9,832 bases of DNA from Acidobacteriota bacterium (GCA_003161495.1 PMOP01000511.1:1-9832), one strand, 5' to 3'; positions 1 through 6,843 are shown, numbered from the stretch's first letter. The notes: generated by a model from the sequence alone, not told the origin. Numbers and translations: made by a program.

Positions 1-179
1 CGCGTCTTGGCCGTGTGATAGAACGATTCCGCCGCGAAAAGATTTCCGTGATCGGTGACTGCGACGGCCGGCATTTTCCGGCGCGCCGCTTCGTCGACAA
101 CCTCTTCGAGGTCGCACGCACCATCCAGCAAGCTGTAATCCGTGTGCAGATGCAGGTGAACGAATCTGGGAGTTTCCAT
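1..179 (-). CDS. dnaE: DNA polymerase III alpha subunit, N-terminal fragment (PHP domain start)
   Basis: Only the first 59 codons lie in the window; the gene continues beyond base 1. DnaE is the replicative DNA polymerase catalytic subunit and starts with a PHP domain. Visible are PHP motif I at residues 8-20 (HLHLHTDYSLLDG, with the H-x-H pair expected to bind metal) and motif II at about 41-47 (VTDHGNL). E. coli DnaE has a degenerate motif I here, so this looks like the type with an intact PHP metal site; the remaining ligands are outside the window. The ATG at 177-179 gives the usual DnaE beginning, a few residues before the FVHLHLH strand. No clear Shine-Dalgarno precedes it. It lies 59 bases after the toxin stop and could be reached by read-through from the TA promoter or by its own weak promoter. 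The N-terminal match is strong despite the short length. Confidence 0.93.
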   Translation of the reverse strand, partial: METPRFVHLHLHTDYSLLDGACDLEEVVDEAARRKMPAVAVTDHGNLFAAESFYHTAKT

Positions 180-238
180 GCCGGACGCTATTCTAATCTC
201 GCGCGCCGATTTTAGCTACGGCCCGATTGAAGGTTTCC

Positions 239-532
239 TCACCCTTCGAAAATAGTTTGAATATCCCTGGCGCCGTGCAGAACGCGCACGATTTCGATTG
301 CGTCCCGACTCGCTCGGTAGAAAATAATATAGCGGGCAAATGGGAAACTCAGAATCCCAGGAGCGAGTTCTTCCCGGCGGCGTCCGGCCCCCGACTGATT
401 GGCTAGCACTTGAATTGTCTCGTAGAGTTTGTCGATAAAGGCGTCTGCATTCGTAACACTGTCATCCGCGATGTAGCTCCAAATTTCCGTCAAGTCGGAG
501 GTTGCCCGCGCACTGATACGGATTTGGAACAC
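239..532 (-). CDS. parE: RelE/ParE family toxin
   Basis: This 97-residue protein resembles ParE-type toxins of type II toxin-antitoxin systems. ParE members usually poison DNA gyrase, while related RelE members cut mRNA; the sequence alone does not settle the target. Family features are the N-terminal strand and helix (ISARATSDLTEIWSYIA, about 7-23), the central REELAPGI stretch (about 53-60), and the C-terminal strands FARYIIFYR (about 65-73) and IEIVRVLHGARDI (about 79-91), with the RVLHGARD signature typical of ParE. Length is normal for the family and the frame is intact. The start is a GTG at 530-532 that directly abuts the antitoxin TAA with no spacer, so translation is probably coupled to the antitoxin. 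No separate ribosome binding site or promoter is visible. Confidence 0.9.
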   Translation of the reverse strand: MFQIRISARATSDLTEIWSYIADDSVTNADAFIDKLYETIQVLANQSGAGRRREELAPGILSFPFARYIIFYRASRDAIEIVRVLHGARDIQTIFEG

Positions 533-796
533 TTATTTTTTGCCCTTCCTCGATTTCTTCTCACGGGCAGCCCTCTTGATTTCTTTCGGGTCGAATACCA
601 TGGAAGCTCCACTTTCCAAACCTTCACGTATATCCTCGCGGAGCGTCTGCATCTTAAGAGATCGCAACTGATCTTCTTCTTCCAGAAGCCGTAGGGCCTC
701 CCGAACCACTTCACTCGCGGAATTATAAGAACCCGACGCGATCTTCGCGCGGATCATCTCCTCAAGGTGGGGGGTAAGACTAATATTCATTGGCAT
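533..796 (-). CDS. parD: ParD-like ribbon-helix-helix antitoxin
   Basis: This 87-residue protein is the expected antitoxin for the adjoining ParE toxin. The N-terminal half (MNISLTPHLEEMIRAKIASG, then YNSASEVVREALRLLEEE to about residue 41) has the strand-helix-helix layout of ParD/CopG DNA-binding proteins. These dimerise, bind the promoter of their own operon, and use the C-terminal region to cover the toxin. The C-terminus is highly basic (KEIKRAAREKKSRKGKK), which is somewhat unusual. The ATG at 794-796 is preceded by GAGGT (805-809) at 8 bases; a second in-frame ATG two codons later is a weaker alternative. A strong promoter and an inverted repeat lie just upstream, fitting autoregulation. 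The antitoxin comes first and the toxin directly second, the standard order for this family. Confidence 0.9.
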   Translation of the reverse strand: MPMNISLTPHLEEMIRAKIASGSYNSASEVVREALRLLEEEDQLRSLKMQTLREDIREGLESGASMVFDPKEIKRAAREKKSRKGKK

Positions 797-827
797 GCTG
801 GCCTACCTCGGTTGTTAAGTTGCTTGA

Positions 828-856
828 AGAATAACGCTAATGGCAATCTTTGTCAA
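828..856 (-). promoter_or_regulatory. Sigma-70-type promoter of the parDE operon
   Basis: On the minus strand TTGACA (851-856), identical to the -35 consensus, is followed after exactly 17 bases by TATTCT (828-833), a good -10. Transcription would begin near 820, about 25 bases before the antitoxin ATG, with GAGGT between them. It is the best promoter I can see in the window. Activity is inferred from sequence only. Confidence 0.72.
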
Positions 857-865
857 TTGTTGCCA
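841..865. promoter_or_regulatory. Candidate antitoxin operator (inverted repeat over the -35 box)
   Basis: TGGCAA (841-846) and TTGCCA (860-865) form a perfect 6-base inverted repeat separated by 13 bases. The -35 hexamer and a CAATTG palindrome (854-859) lie between the arms. Ribbon-helix-helix antitoxins commonly bind such repeats in their own promoter, so this is a plausible autorepression site. That role is inferred from position. Confidence 0.45.
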
Positions 866-945
866 GAACGTCGGAACCGCAAACTGCCGTATCCGAGTTG
901 AATCACCCCGCTCGAGGAAGTCGTCAAAGAACGGGGCCAGCCGGG

Positions 946-2427
946 TTATTTCTTCTTCGCTTTGGGTTTCGGCTTCGTCGTTGGAGCGGGAGACGATTTC
1001 CCCGGCGCCATGCGGTGTGGCTGTATTTTTGGAGGAGTCACCGGCCCACCAGCGGCGGCAGCTTGCTCCTGGTTATATCCCGGCTCGCCTTTTTTCTTTG
1101 GCTTTTCCGGTTTTTTCTTTTCTTCTATCTTTTTGGGTGGTTCCTTGATTCCGGCGAGTTTGCGCAGGATCTTGGCGTGATCTTCGGGCTTGCGCGCGCG
1201 ACCGAGGAGTTGCAATTGGAAGAAGTCTTCCACCACTTTATCGAACCTCGGGCCGCGCTCCATTCCGAGAAGCTCCAACTCCGTGACGACACCCGGCAGC
1301 GCCTGGCGAATCGGCTTCCACTTACTGAAGTAGGTCTTAATTTTGCTGACGGCTTTTCCGTTGTTGGACTCGGCAAGGATGTAGGCCAGCAAATCCAGCG
1401 GCGCTTTTTCCAGGAACGCATAGGCGTCGCGCGCGGTAGCCGTCTTCGGGCCCGAAAGAAGTTTCACAATTTTCAAGGATTCCGGCTCAACATCCTGCAC
1501 CGAGCGCAGTTCCGAGGAAGGAAACGACATTCGGCTGAGAGCAGCTTTTCGCTCGCTGTCCTTCAAGCGGCCTAATATCGCCACGGTGACGGGTGCAAAC
1601 AGGCGCGGGCGCAGCCCCGAGGAAACCATATCCTCGCGAACGCGAAAAATCCGGTTGATCGCTTCATAATCCGGGTGGCGCTTTTGCAGCGTCGGGTTCA
1701 CAACTTCCAGCAGGGCGTGCGATTCCCAGGCCTTCAAAATCGCGGCCGGCTTTTCTTCGCGCGCGACTTGGCGCAACTCGCTGCCTGCGTCATCGGCTGA
1801 GATCGTCTCCTGCAATTTGCGCTCGAGCGCCAGGTTGAACCATTCCGCGGTGCGCGATTCCATCTTGAAGCCCATGCGCGCGGCGTATCGCAGCGCGCGC
1901 AGGAGCCGCACAGGCTGGTTCGTGAAACTGTGGATCGATAGCGCGCGAACCTCATGCCTCTCGAGATCGGCGAGGCCGTTGGTGGGATCGAGAAGCAATC
2001 CGCGCGAATTCGGGTTCAAGGAAATGGCGATGGCGTTAATGGAGAAATCGCGGCGGCGCAAATCTTCCATGATCGTGGAAAATCGCGTGTCGGGTTTCGC
2101 TCCGGGACGCGCATAAATTTCCTCGCGCGCGGCCGAAATGCTCGCATCCACTTCCCCGGAGAGAACCAATTCGGCGGAGCGCTGCGACTCGTCCTCTTTC
2201 GTTATTTTCGCGCCGCCCTTTTCTAGTTCACGAATAATACGCGAAGGATTTCCCTCAATTGTGAAATCCAAATCACGGATGGACATCCCGGAAATCACGT
2301 CGCGCACGGCGCCGCCGACCAAATAAACATTGGCCTCGGATTCGGCGGCGAGTTCCTGGACGCGAACCATCGCGGCGCGCTGCTCCGGGGAGAGTCGGCT
2401 TTCGAGCTGGAACATATAATCAGGCAT
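946..2427 (-). CDS. Class II CCA-adding/poly(A) polymerase family nucleotidyltransferase with atypical motif D and Lys/Pro-rich tail
   Basis: This 493-residue protein belongs to the family that adds CCA to tRNA 3' ends or poly(A) tails to RNA. The head domain is clear: VGGAVRD (37-43, nucleotide-binding glycine loop), DLDF (52-55, with D52 and D54 as catalytic metal ligands), RRRDFSINAIA (124-134), DPTNGLADLE (147-156) and PVRLLRALRYAARMGF (172-187). The motif usually written EDPxR, in which the acidic pair and Arg select the incoming base, reads N170-Q171-P-V-R174, so only the Arg is kept. Residues about 428-493 are a low-complexity Lys/Pro/Ala tail probably outside the fold, perhaps for RNA binding. 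The ATG at 2425-2427 has GAGGA (2438-2442) at 10 bases; an in-frame ATG at codon 5 is an alternative. It lies 105 bases after xerD on the same strand, possibly in one transcript. The family is certain; CCA versus poly(A) activity cannot be decided. Confidence 0.88.
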   Translation of the reverse strand: MPDYMFQLESRLSPEQRAAMVRVQELAAESEANVYLVGGAVRDVISGMSIRDLDFTIEGNPSRIIRELEKGGAKITKEDESQRSAELVLSGEVDASISAAREEIYARPGAKPDTRFSTIMEDLRRRDFSINAIAISLNPNSRGLLLDPTNGLADLERHEVRALSIHSFTNQPVRLLRALRYAARMGFKMESRTAEWFNLALERKLQETISADDAGSELRQVAREEKPAAILKAWESHALLEVVNPTLQKRHPDYEAINRIFRVREDMVSSGLRPRLFAPVTVAILGRLKDSERKAALSRMSFPSSELRSVQDVEPESLKIVKLLSGPKTATARDAYAFLEKAPLDLLAYILAESNNGKAVSKIKTYFSKWKPIRQALPGVVTELELLGMERGPRFDKVVEDFFQLQLLGRARKPEDHAKILRKLAGIKEPPKKIEEKKKPEKPKKKGEPGYNQEQAAAAGGPVTPPKIQPHRMAPGKSSPAPTTKPKPKAKKK

Positions 2428-2532
2428 GCGTGTACCATCCTCGGCCGGAGACGCCGCTCACTTCTCTGCGTCCCCGCACCCGATCGAATTTATCGTGCCA
2501 CGGAAAAGTTTCCGCGATCTGGCTCTTGCACA

Positions 2533-3432
2533 TCACGCCCGCGGGTGATGCGCTTTATAAATTTGTTTCAAGCGCTCCTCGACCACGTGCGTGTAAATCT
2601 GTGTCGTGGAAATATCCGCGTGGCCCAGCATGAGCTGGACCGAGCGGAGGTCCGCACCCCGTTCGAGAAGGTGCGTGGCGAAACTGTGGCGCAGCTTGTG
2701 CGGCGTAAGGCGTCCGCGCAATCCCAGCCGAATTCCATAATCGTGCAGAATCTTCCAAATGCTGACGCGGCTGAGCCGCCTGCCGATACTTGTCAGAAAA
2801 AGAACATGATTGTGCGGCGGAGGACTGGACGGCCTGGCAAATTTCGGCCGCCCTTGCGCCAGGTAATTCTCGACGGCCTCAATGGCCTTGCGTCCGACGG
2901 GCACCAGGCGCTCCTTGTCTCCCTTTCCGATACAGCGCACGCAGCCGATGCGCACGTCGATATCCGAAACGCGCAGGTTCAACAATTCGGAAACGCGCAG
3001 CCCCGTGGAATAAAAGACTTCCAGCATGGCCCGGTCCCGCAGCCCGATCGGCGTCGCCAGGTTAGGAGCCTCCAGCAACTTGTCGATTTCCTCAACCCGC
3101 AGATACGTCGGCAGGCTGCTGCGAATTTTCGGCGACTCCAGATTTTCCGTCGGGTCCGTCGTGACCATTTCTTCCATCATTGCGAACTTATAAAGTCCCC
3201 GGATCGAAACCAAATACCTCGCCACAGAGCGGCTGTCCAGCTTTTCTTTGTACAGGCTGGAAAGAAAGTCGACCACGTCTTCCCGGTTGACATCTTCCAT
3301 GCGGTGTTTGTGGCATTTCCGAAGGAATTCCGCGAACTTTTTAAGGTCGCGGCCATACGCCAGAATCGTATTTTGCGCGAGGCCCCGCTCCACGCGCAAA
3401 TAGCTCAGAAAAACATGGATGGTCGATTCCAT
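2533..3432 (-). CDS. xerD: Tyrosine site-specific recombinase XerD
   Basis: XerD works with XerC at the dif site to resolve chromosome dimers at cell division. The 299-residue length is normal. The N-terminal SAM-like DNA-binding domain covers about 1-90 and the catalytic domain about 108-299. All expected catalytic residues are visible: R146 in STGLRVSELLNL, K170 in GKGDKERLVPVG, H245 and R248 in TPHKLRHSFATHLLERGA, H271 in LGHADISTTQIYTHV, and nucleophile Y280. The spacing and the GHADISTTQIYTH block are those of XerC/XerD rather than phage integrases. No att sites or phage genes are nearby, so a housekeeping role is likely. XerD is preferred over XerC from overall similarity; I cannot exclude that this is the only Xer protein (XerH/XerS-like) of the organism. 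The ATG at 3430-3432 lies 6 bases after the murJ stop, suggesting co-transcription and coupling. Confidence 0.93.
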   Translation of the reverse strand: MESTIHVFLSYLRVERGLAQNTILAYGRDLKKFAEFLRKCHKHRMEDVNREDVVDFLSSLYKEKLDSRSVARYLVSIRGLYKFAMMEEMVTTDPTENLESPKIRSSLPTYLRVEEIDKLLEAPNLATPIGLRDRAMLEVFYSTGLRVSELLNLRVSDIDVRIGCVRCIGKGDKERLVPVGRKAIEAVENYLAQGRPKFARPSSPPPHNHVLFLTSIGRRLSRVSIWKILHDYGIRLGLRGRLTPHKLRHSFATHLLERGADLRSVQLMLGHADISTTQIYTHVVEERLKQIYKAHHPRA

Positions 3433-3438
3433 GGCGGT

Positions 3439-5058
3439 TTATCCCGTGATCCCCGGCTTCCCCGGCGCCCTGCCGGCGGAATGGAAGGCGATGCCGTAGA
3501 CTTCGCTGATTTCGTCGCACCGCAACGCCCAGGCGAGTCCCAGATAAGTCAACGTAGCGCCGGCGATGAGCGCGATAAAAACGGCCAGCCGGGGCAGAAA
3601 ATGTTCAATGCTGTCAAAACGCGAAAACCGCAGCGCGCTCCAGCACACGACTCCCATCGCGCTCGCGCAGGCCGCGATTTTCGCGAGCGACGCCGCGATG
3701 TCCCGTGTTCCCAGGCGCCCAAATCGCAAACGGAAAATCACAAATAATGTGAACACGTTGAAATAGGCAGCCAGTGCGCTCGCCAGCGCCGGTCCGCCGT
3801 TTTTCAGTTTAGGAAAGAAATAAAATAGGAACACGATATTGAGCAGGACATTTGCAAGCATCGAAACCATGGCCACGCGCACCGGAGTCCGCGTGTCCTG
3901 CGTCGAATAAAACGCCGGAACGATCAGTTTGACCGCCGCGAATGCCGGCAGCCCCATCGAATAATATAGCAGAGCGCGCGCAGTCAGGCGCGTGGACTCC
4001 GCCACGAACCGGCCATGCTGGAATAGGACCTGCACAATAGGCTCGCGAAGGATCACGAGGCCTACTGCCGCCGGAATCGTAATAAAAGACACGATGCGCA
4101 AGGCAAAAAGAAATGTCTTCTTCATCCCCTCGTGGTCTCCCGCGGAAGCTTGATGCGACATCATCGGGAGAATTGCGGTCGCCACGGCTATGGCATAACC
4201 GCCGAGAACGAGTTCCGTCACGCGGTCCGCTACATAGAGAGAGACCAGACTTCCTTCCGGCATTACCTTGGCATTCGCAAAAATCGTGTCCACCAGCAGG
4301 TTGATCTGCGCGATCCCGATTCCCACAAAGCCCGGAATCATCAGCCGCGCCACGCGCCGAACCCCCGGATCCGTGAACGACACGCCAAACTGGAAGCTCA
4401 TTCCCCGCTTGACGAGTTGCGGGACCTGCAAAAAGAACTGAAAAATCCCTCCGACCAGAACGCCAACGGCGAGCGCCGCAGCCGGGCTGGAGAAATGCCT
4501 CCAGACAACTGCAACGGAAAAGGTAATAAAGGAGATATTTAAAAGTATGGGCGTGGCTGCGGGCAAACCAAAGATGTGGAAGCAGTTCAAAATGGCCATC
4601 GCCATCGCCGCCATCCCGATAAAGAGGATGTACGGGAACATCAAGCGATTCAAATACATAGCTTCGAACTGAACCTGATTCTTTCCAAACATGGAGAAAA
4701 AGCGCACAAAGAGCGGAGAAAAAACGACTCCTAACACGGTCAATGCGCATAGGATCACGCAAAATGTCCAAAACAACCGATTTGCGAACGCCCAGGTTTC
4801 TTCCCGAGTCCGGTTCCTCATGTAGTCGGTAAATACGGGAATGAAGGAAGCCGTCATGGAACCTTCCCCGACAAGGCGTCGAAGGAGATTCGGAATCCGA
4901 TAGGCCAGGACAAATGCGTCGGCCAGTCCTGTGGTGCCCAAAAGCAGGGTTAGCCGCTGGTCGCGGACATATCCTAAAATCCGACTGACAACCGTGATGA
5001 TGCTGATAATGGAGGCAGATTTGAGAATCTGCCGCTTATGGGTGACAGTTTCGGTCAA
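3439..5058 (-). CDS. murJ: Lipid II flippase MurJ (MviN)
   Basis: MurJ moves the peptidoglycan precursor lipid II across the inner membrane. This 539-residue protein is hydrophobic throughout, in keeping with about 14 membrane helices of the MOP exporter superfamily. Conserved early blocks are SRILGYVRDQ (25-34), GLADAFVLAYRIPNLLRRL (44-62) and EGSMTASFIPVF (65-76). Positions equivalent to the essential E. coli charges appear kept, by my manual alignment: R26, R32, D47, R60 and R279 (in YVADRV). The start is TTG (5056-5058). The frame is closed by a TAG ten codons upstream and no ATG or GTG lies between, nor in the next codons before the first helix, so TTG is the only reasonable choice. No good Shine-Dalgarno is at the right distance; GGAGG at 5082-5086 is 23 bases away. 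It is the first gene of a minus-strand unit with xerD. Confidence 0.95.
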   Translation of the reverse strand: MTETVTHKRQILKSASIISIITVVSRILGYVRDQRLTLLLGTTGLADAFVLAYRIPNLLRRLVGEGSMTASFIPVFTDYMRNRTREETWAFANRLFWTFCVILCALTVLGVVFSPLFVRFFSMFGKNQVQFEAMYLNRLMFPYILFIGMAAMAMAILNCFHIFGLPAATPILLNISFITFSVAVVWRHFSSPAAALAVGVLVGGIFQFFLQVPQLVKRGMSFQFGVSFTDPGVRRVARLMIPGFVGIGIAQINLLVDTIFANAKVMPEGSLVSLYVADRVTELVLGGYAIAVATAILPMMSHQASAGDHEGMKKTFLFALRIVSFITIPAAVGLVILREPIVQVLFQHGRFVAESTRLTARALLYYSMGLPAFAAVKLIVPAFYSTQDTRTPVRVAMVSMLANVLLNIVFLFYFFPKLKNGGPALASALAAYFNVFTLFVIFRLRFGRLGTRDIAASLAKIAACASAMGVVCWSALRFSRFDSIEHFLPRLAVFIALIAGATLTYLGLAWALRCDEISEVYGIAFHSAGRAPGKPGITG

Positions 5059-5184
5059 AAGAGCGAGGCCCCCAGTCTTAGCCTCCGTCTAACCCTTTGA
5101 AAAGTATACACTTGACAGCAAAAGATCGCTTAACATAACATAGTTGCGGTCGACTCGCAAGGCCCGCGCTGCGCGTCCGCTTCC
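5059..5184. promoter_or_regulatory. Divergent promoter region between murJ and the 160-residue gene
   Basis: This 126-base gap must drive transcription both ways. On the plus strand, TTGACA (5112-5117) is followed 18 bases later by TAACAT (5136-5141), a perfect -35 with a weak -10, which would start RNA about 37 bases before the GTG of the small gene. On the minus strand, TATACT (rc of 5103-5108) is a good -10 for murJ but lacks a convincing -35. The two elements overlap closely, so the promoters could interfere with each other. Confidence 0.5.
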
Positions 5185-5667
5185 GTGAAAGTACGAACTC
5201 CAGCCTCTACGCACAAGAAAGTCGTCGTGCGATTCCTCAATCGCAGCGTCTTGCGCGGCTATTTAAACCCGGGAAAACTCGGCGAGGCGGAGAGCGTCGA
5301 ATTGCTTACGCCGGAAGGAGAGCAGCGAAATTTTGCGGTGAAGGAAGTGCGCAGCATTTATTTTGTGCGCGAATTCGCCGATGATTTCGAGCCGGAACGC
5401 AAAGCGTTTCTCTCCCGGCCTAAGCTCGACGGATTATGGGTGCGGCTGAAATTTCGCGACGAAGACACCATCGAGGGCGTTGTCCCTAATGATTTGCTTT
5501 CCCTGCTCGACCGCGGGGTGCAAATTACGCCGCCCGATTTGCACGGCACCACACTAAAAATCTTTATACCACGCACCGCGCTGACGGAAATGACCGTGCT
5601 CGGGGTCGTGGGGATTGCACGGCGTAAGCCCGCGGCTCCGCCTCAGCCCGGACTCTTCAACGATTGA
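5185..5667 (+). CDS. Unrecognised 160-residue protein with two tandem Sm-like/beta-barrel-like halves
   Basis: I do not recognise a function. The protein is soluble, with no signal peptide or membrane segment. It appears to be an internal duplication: residues 11-64 and 83-141 each begin with a hydrophobic strand ending in Phe (VVVRF at 13-17; VRLKF at 86-90), followed exactly 8 residues later by a Gly (G25 in RGYL; G98 in EGVV). Each then has a second hydrophobic strand and a closing strand pair (FAVKEVRSIYFV; IFIPRTALTEMTVLGV). This pattern resembles short bent-sheet domains such as Sm-like or PilZ-like barrels. The last 20 residues are Pro-rich and likely flexible. The start is GTG at 5185-5187, the first possible start after an in-frame TAA upstream; no Shine-Dalgarno is visible. 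It lies 117 bases before lpxD on the same strand and may share its transcript. Similar short proteins may be common in Acidobacteriota, but I could not check this. Confidence 0.75.
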   Translation: MKVRTPASTHKKVVVRFLNRSVLRGYLNPGKLGEAESVELLTPEGEQRNFAVKEVRSIYFVREFADDFEPERKAFLSRPKLDGLWVRLKFRDEDTIEGVVPNDLLSLLDRGVQITPPDLHGTTLKIFIPRTALTEMTVLGVVGIARRKPAAPPQPGLFND

Positions 5668-5754
5668 TGCGCTCTTTCCTTTTCCGTTCTCGTTTCAGCC
5701 TCGCTTTGGAATGATGTAGAGTGACGGACTGGGCTGCCTGGATTTTGTAATCTG

Positions 5755-5772
5755 TCGAAAGCGCATTTTCGA
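5755..5772 (+). promoter_or_regulatory. lpxD: Small hairpin abutting the lpxD ribosome binding site
   Basis: TCGAAA (5755-5760) pairs with TTTCGA (5767-5772) around a 6-base loop, and the 3' arm runs into the Shine-Dalgarno GAGGAG (5771-5776), 8 bases before the ATG. It could modestly affect access to the site. A 6-base stem of this kind may also be chance. Confidence 0.3.
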
Positions 5773-5784
5773 GGAGAGCGAAAC

Positions 5785-6816
5785 ATGAAACTCGGCGAAT
5801 TGGCCGCGCGATTGGGCTGCAAGCTAGATGGTGTCGAGACCGTTGAAATTCGCGGCGTTGCGGGGATAGAAAGTGCGAAGGCCGGCGACGTCACGTTTCT
5901 GTCGAACCCTAAATATTTCCGGGAACTTGCCAAGACGCTCGCTTCGGCCGTGTTCCTGGATGAAAAAGTCGTCATCGAGCGCGGCCCCGGCCTGCCGCCG
6001 CTCGCCGCCCTGCGCTCAAAAAATCCATACTTCGACTTCGCGCGCGCGATCGAATTATTTACCGCACCTGTGGCATACGCCCCCGGGATCCATCCGTCTG
6101 CCGTCGTGGCGAAATCGGCGAAGATCGGCCAGGGAGCGCACATTGGTCCGTACTGTTTTGTGGATGAGGGAGTGGAAATCGGGCGCAACGCGGTGCTGCA
6201 CAGCCTGGTGACAATCTACCGAAACACTCGAATCGGCGACGATTTCTTCGCGCATTCGCAGACGGTGGTGAGGGAAGGATGCACGATTGGAAACCGCGTA
6301 ATTTTGCAAAATGGCGCGGTCATCGGCGGCGACGGCTTCGGTTTCGCAAAGCGCCCTGACGGACGGTGGCACAAAATCATGCAGTATGCGCCCGTGGTGA
6401 TCGAGGATGACGTGGAGATTCAGGCGAATTCCTGCATCGATCGCGCGACCGTTGGAGAAACGCGCATTCGCCGAGGCGCCAAGATCGATGACCTCGTGCT
6501 GGTCGGCCATGCCTGCGAGGTGGGTGAAGACGCGATTGTATGCGGGCAGGTGGGCCTGGCGGGATCGACGCGAGTCGGGAACAACTGCATCCTTGCGGGA
6601 CAAGTGGGTTCGGCCGGACATCTTGAGATCGGCGACGGCGCTACGGTAACTTCGCAAAGCGGCATCCCGTCGGATGTCCCACCCGGAGCGCTGTATTCGG
6701 GCTACCCTGCCATGGAAAACAAGCTGTGGCTGAGGGTTATGGCGGCGCTGAAAAATTTGCCTGAAATGCAGAAAACACTGCGCAGGGTTGTCAAGGAATT
6801 GGATCGCCCGGAGTAG
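5785..6816 (+). CDS. lpxD: UDP-3-O-acylglucosamine N-acyltransferase LpxD
   Basis: LpxD attaches the second 3-hydroxyacyl chain, from acyl-ACP, to UDP-3-O-acylglucosamine in lipid A synthesis in the cytoplasm. At 343 residues it has the family's normal length. Residues 1-95 form the uridine-binding N-terminal domain, ending in NPYFDFARAIELF (80-92). From about 100 to 300 runs a left-handed beta helix of hexapeptide repeats (IHPSAVV, AKIGQGAHIGPYC, CTIGNRVILQNG, GAVIGGDGFGFA at 177-188). H242 in LVLVGHACEVGE matches the catalytic His of E. coli LpxD (H239). SGYPAMENKLWLRVMAALKNLPEM (305-328) leads into the C-terminal helix. The ATG at 5785 has a strong GAGGAG 8 bases upstream. It stands apart from lpxA, fabZ and lpxB, with which it is usually clustered. 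Its last codon and TAG stop lie inside the palindromic element that follows. Confidence 0.97.
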   Translation: MKLGELAARLGCKLDGVETVEIRGVAGIESAKAGDVTFLSNPKYFRELAKTLASAVFLDEKVVIERGPGLPPLAALRSKNPYFDFARAIELFTAPVAYAPGIHPSAVVAKSAKIGQGAHIGPYCFVDEGVEIGRNAVLHSLVTIYRNTRIGDDFFAHSQTVVREGCTIGNRVILQNGAVIGGDGFGFAKRPDGRWHKIMQYAPVVIEDDVEIQANSCIDRATVGETRIRRGAKIDDLVLVGHACEVGEDAIVCGQVGLAGSTRVGNNCILAGQVGSAGHLEIGDGATVTSQSGIPSDVPPGALYSGYPAMENKLWLRVMAALKNLPEMQKTLRRVVKELDRPE

Positions 6817-6843
6817 CACAGGCACTCTTGCCTGTGCGATTTT
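6816..6843 (+). terminator. Probable intrinsic terminator of lpxD
   Basis: The left arm forms a 9-base stem, GCACAGGCA with TGCCTGTGC, and a CTCT loop (6816-6837), followed by GATTTTG (6838-6844) on the plus strand. The stem is strong but the T-run has only four T residues, so termination may be partial. The hairpin overlaps the last base of the lpxD stop codon. Confidence 0.6.

Noticed and set aside
850..1575. 241-codon plus-strand open frame opposite the nucleotidyltransferase C-terminus
   Set aside because: The Phe/Leu-rich stretch is just the complement of the Lys-rich tail. No start signal or family match is seen.
2501..2514. CGGAAAAGTTTCCG palindrome after xerD, as a terminator
   Set aside because: The stem is only 5-6 bases with a tiny loop and no T-run follows in either direction, so it is probably chance. 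The rest of 2428-2532 shows only the GAGGA ribosome binding site of the next gene.
2533..3432. Phage or integrative-element integrase
   Set aside because: The recombinase has XerD length and motifs and sits in an apparent operon with murJ, with no tRNA, att repeats or phage genes nearby.
2545..3747. 400-codon plus-strand open frame spanning xerD and the end of murJ
   Set aside because: It is antisense to xerD, which has all six catalytic residues, and to the C-terminus of murJ. Its translation shows no family features and has the Arg/Pro/Gln-rich look of a shadow frame.
5668..5760. Dedicated lpxD promoter (TAGAGT near 5717 as -10)
   Set aside because: The -10-like hexamer has no convincing -35 at the right distance, so it was not listed as a feature.
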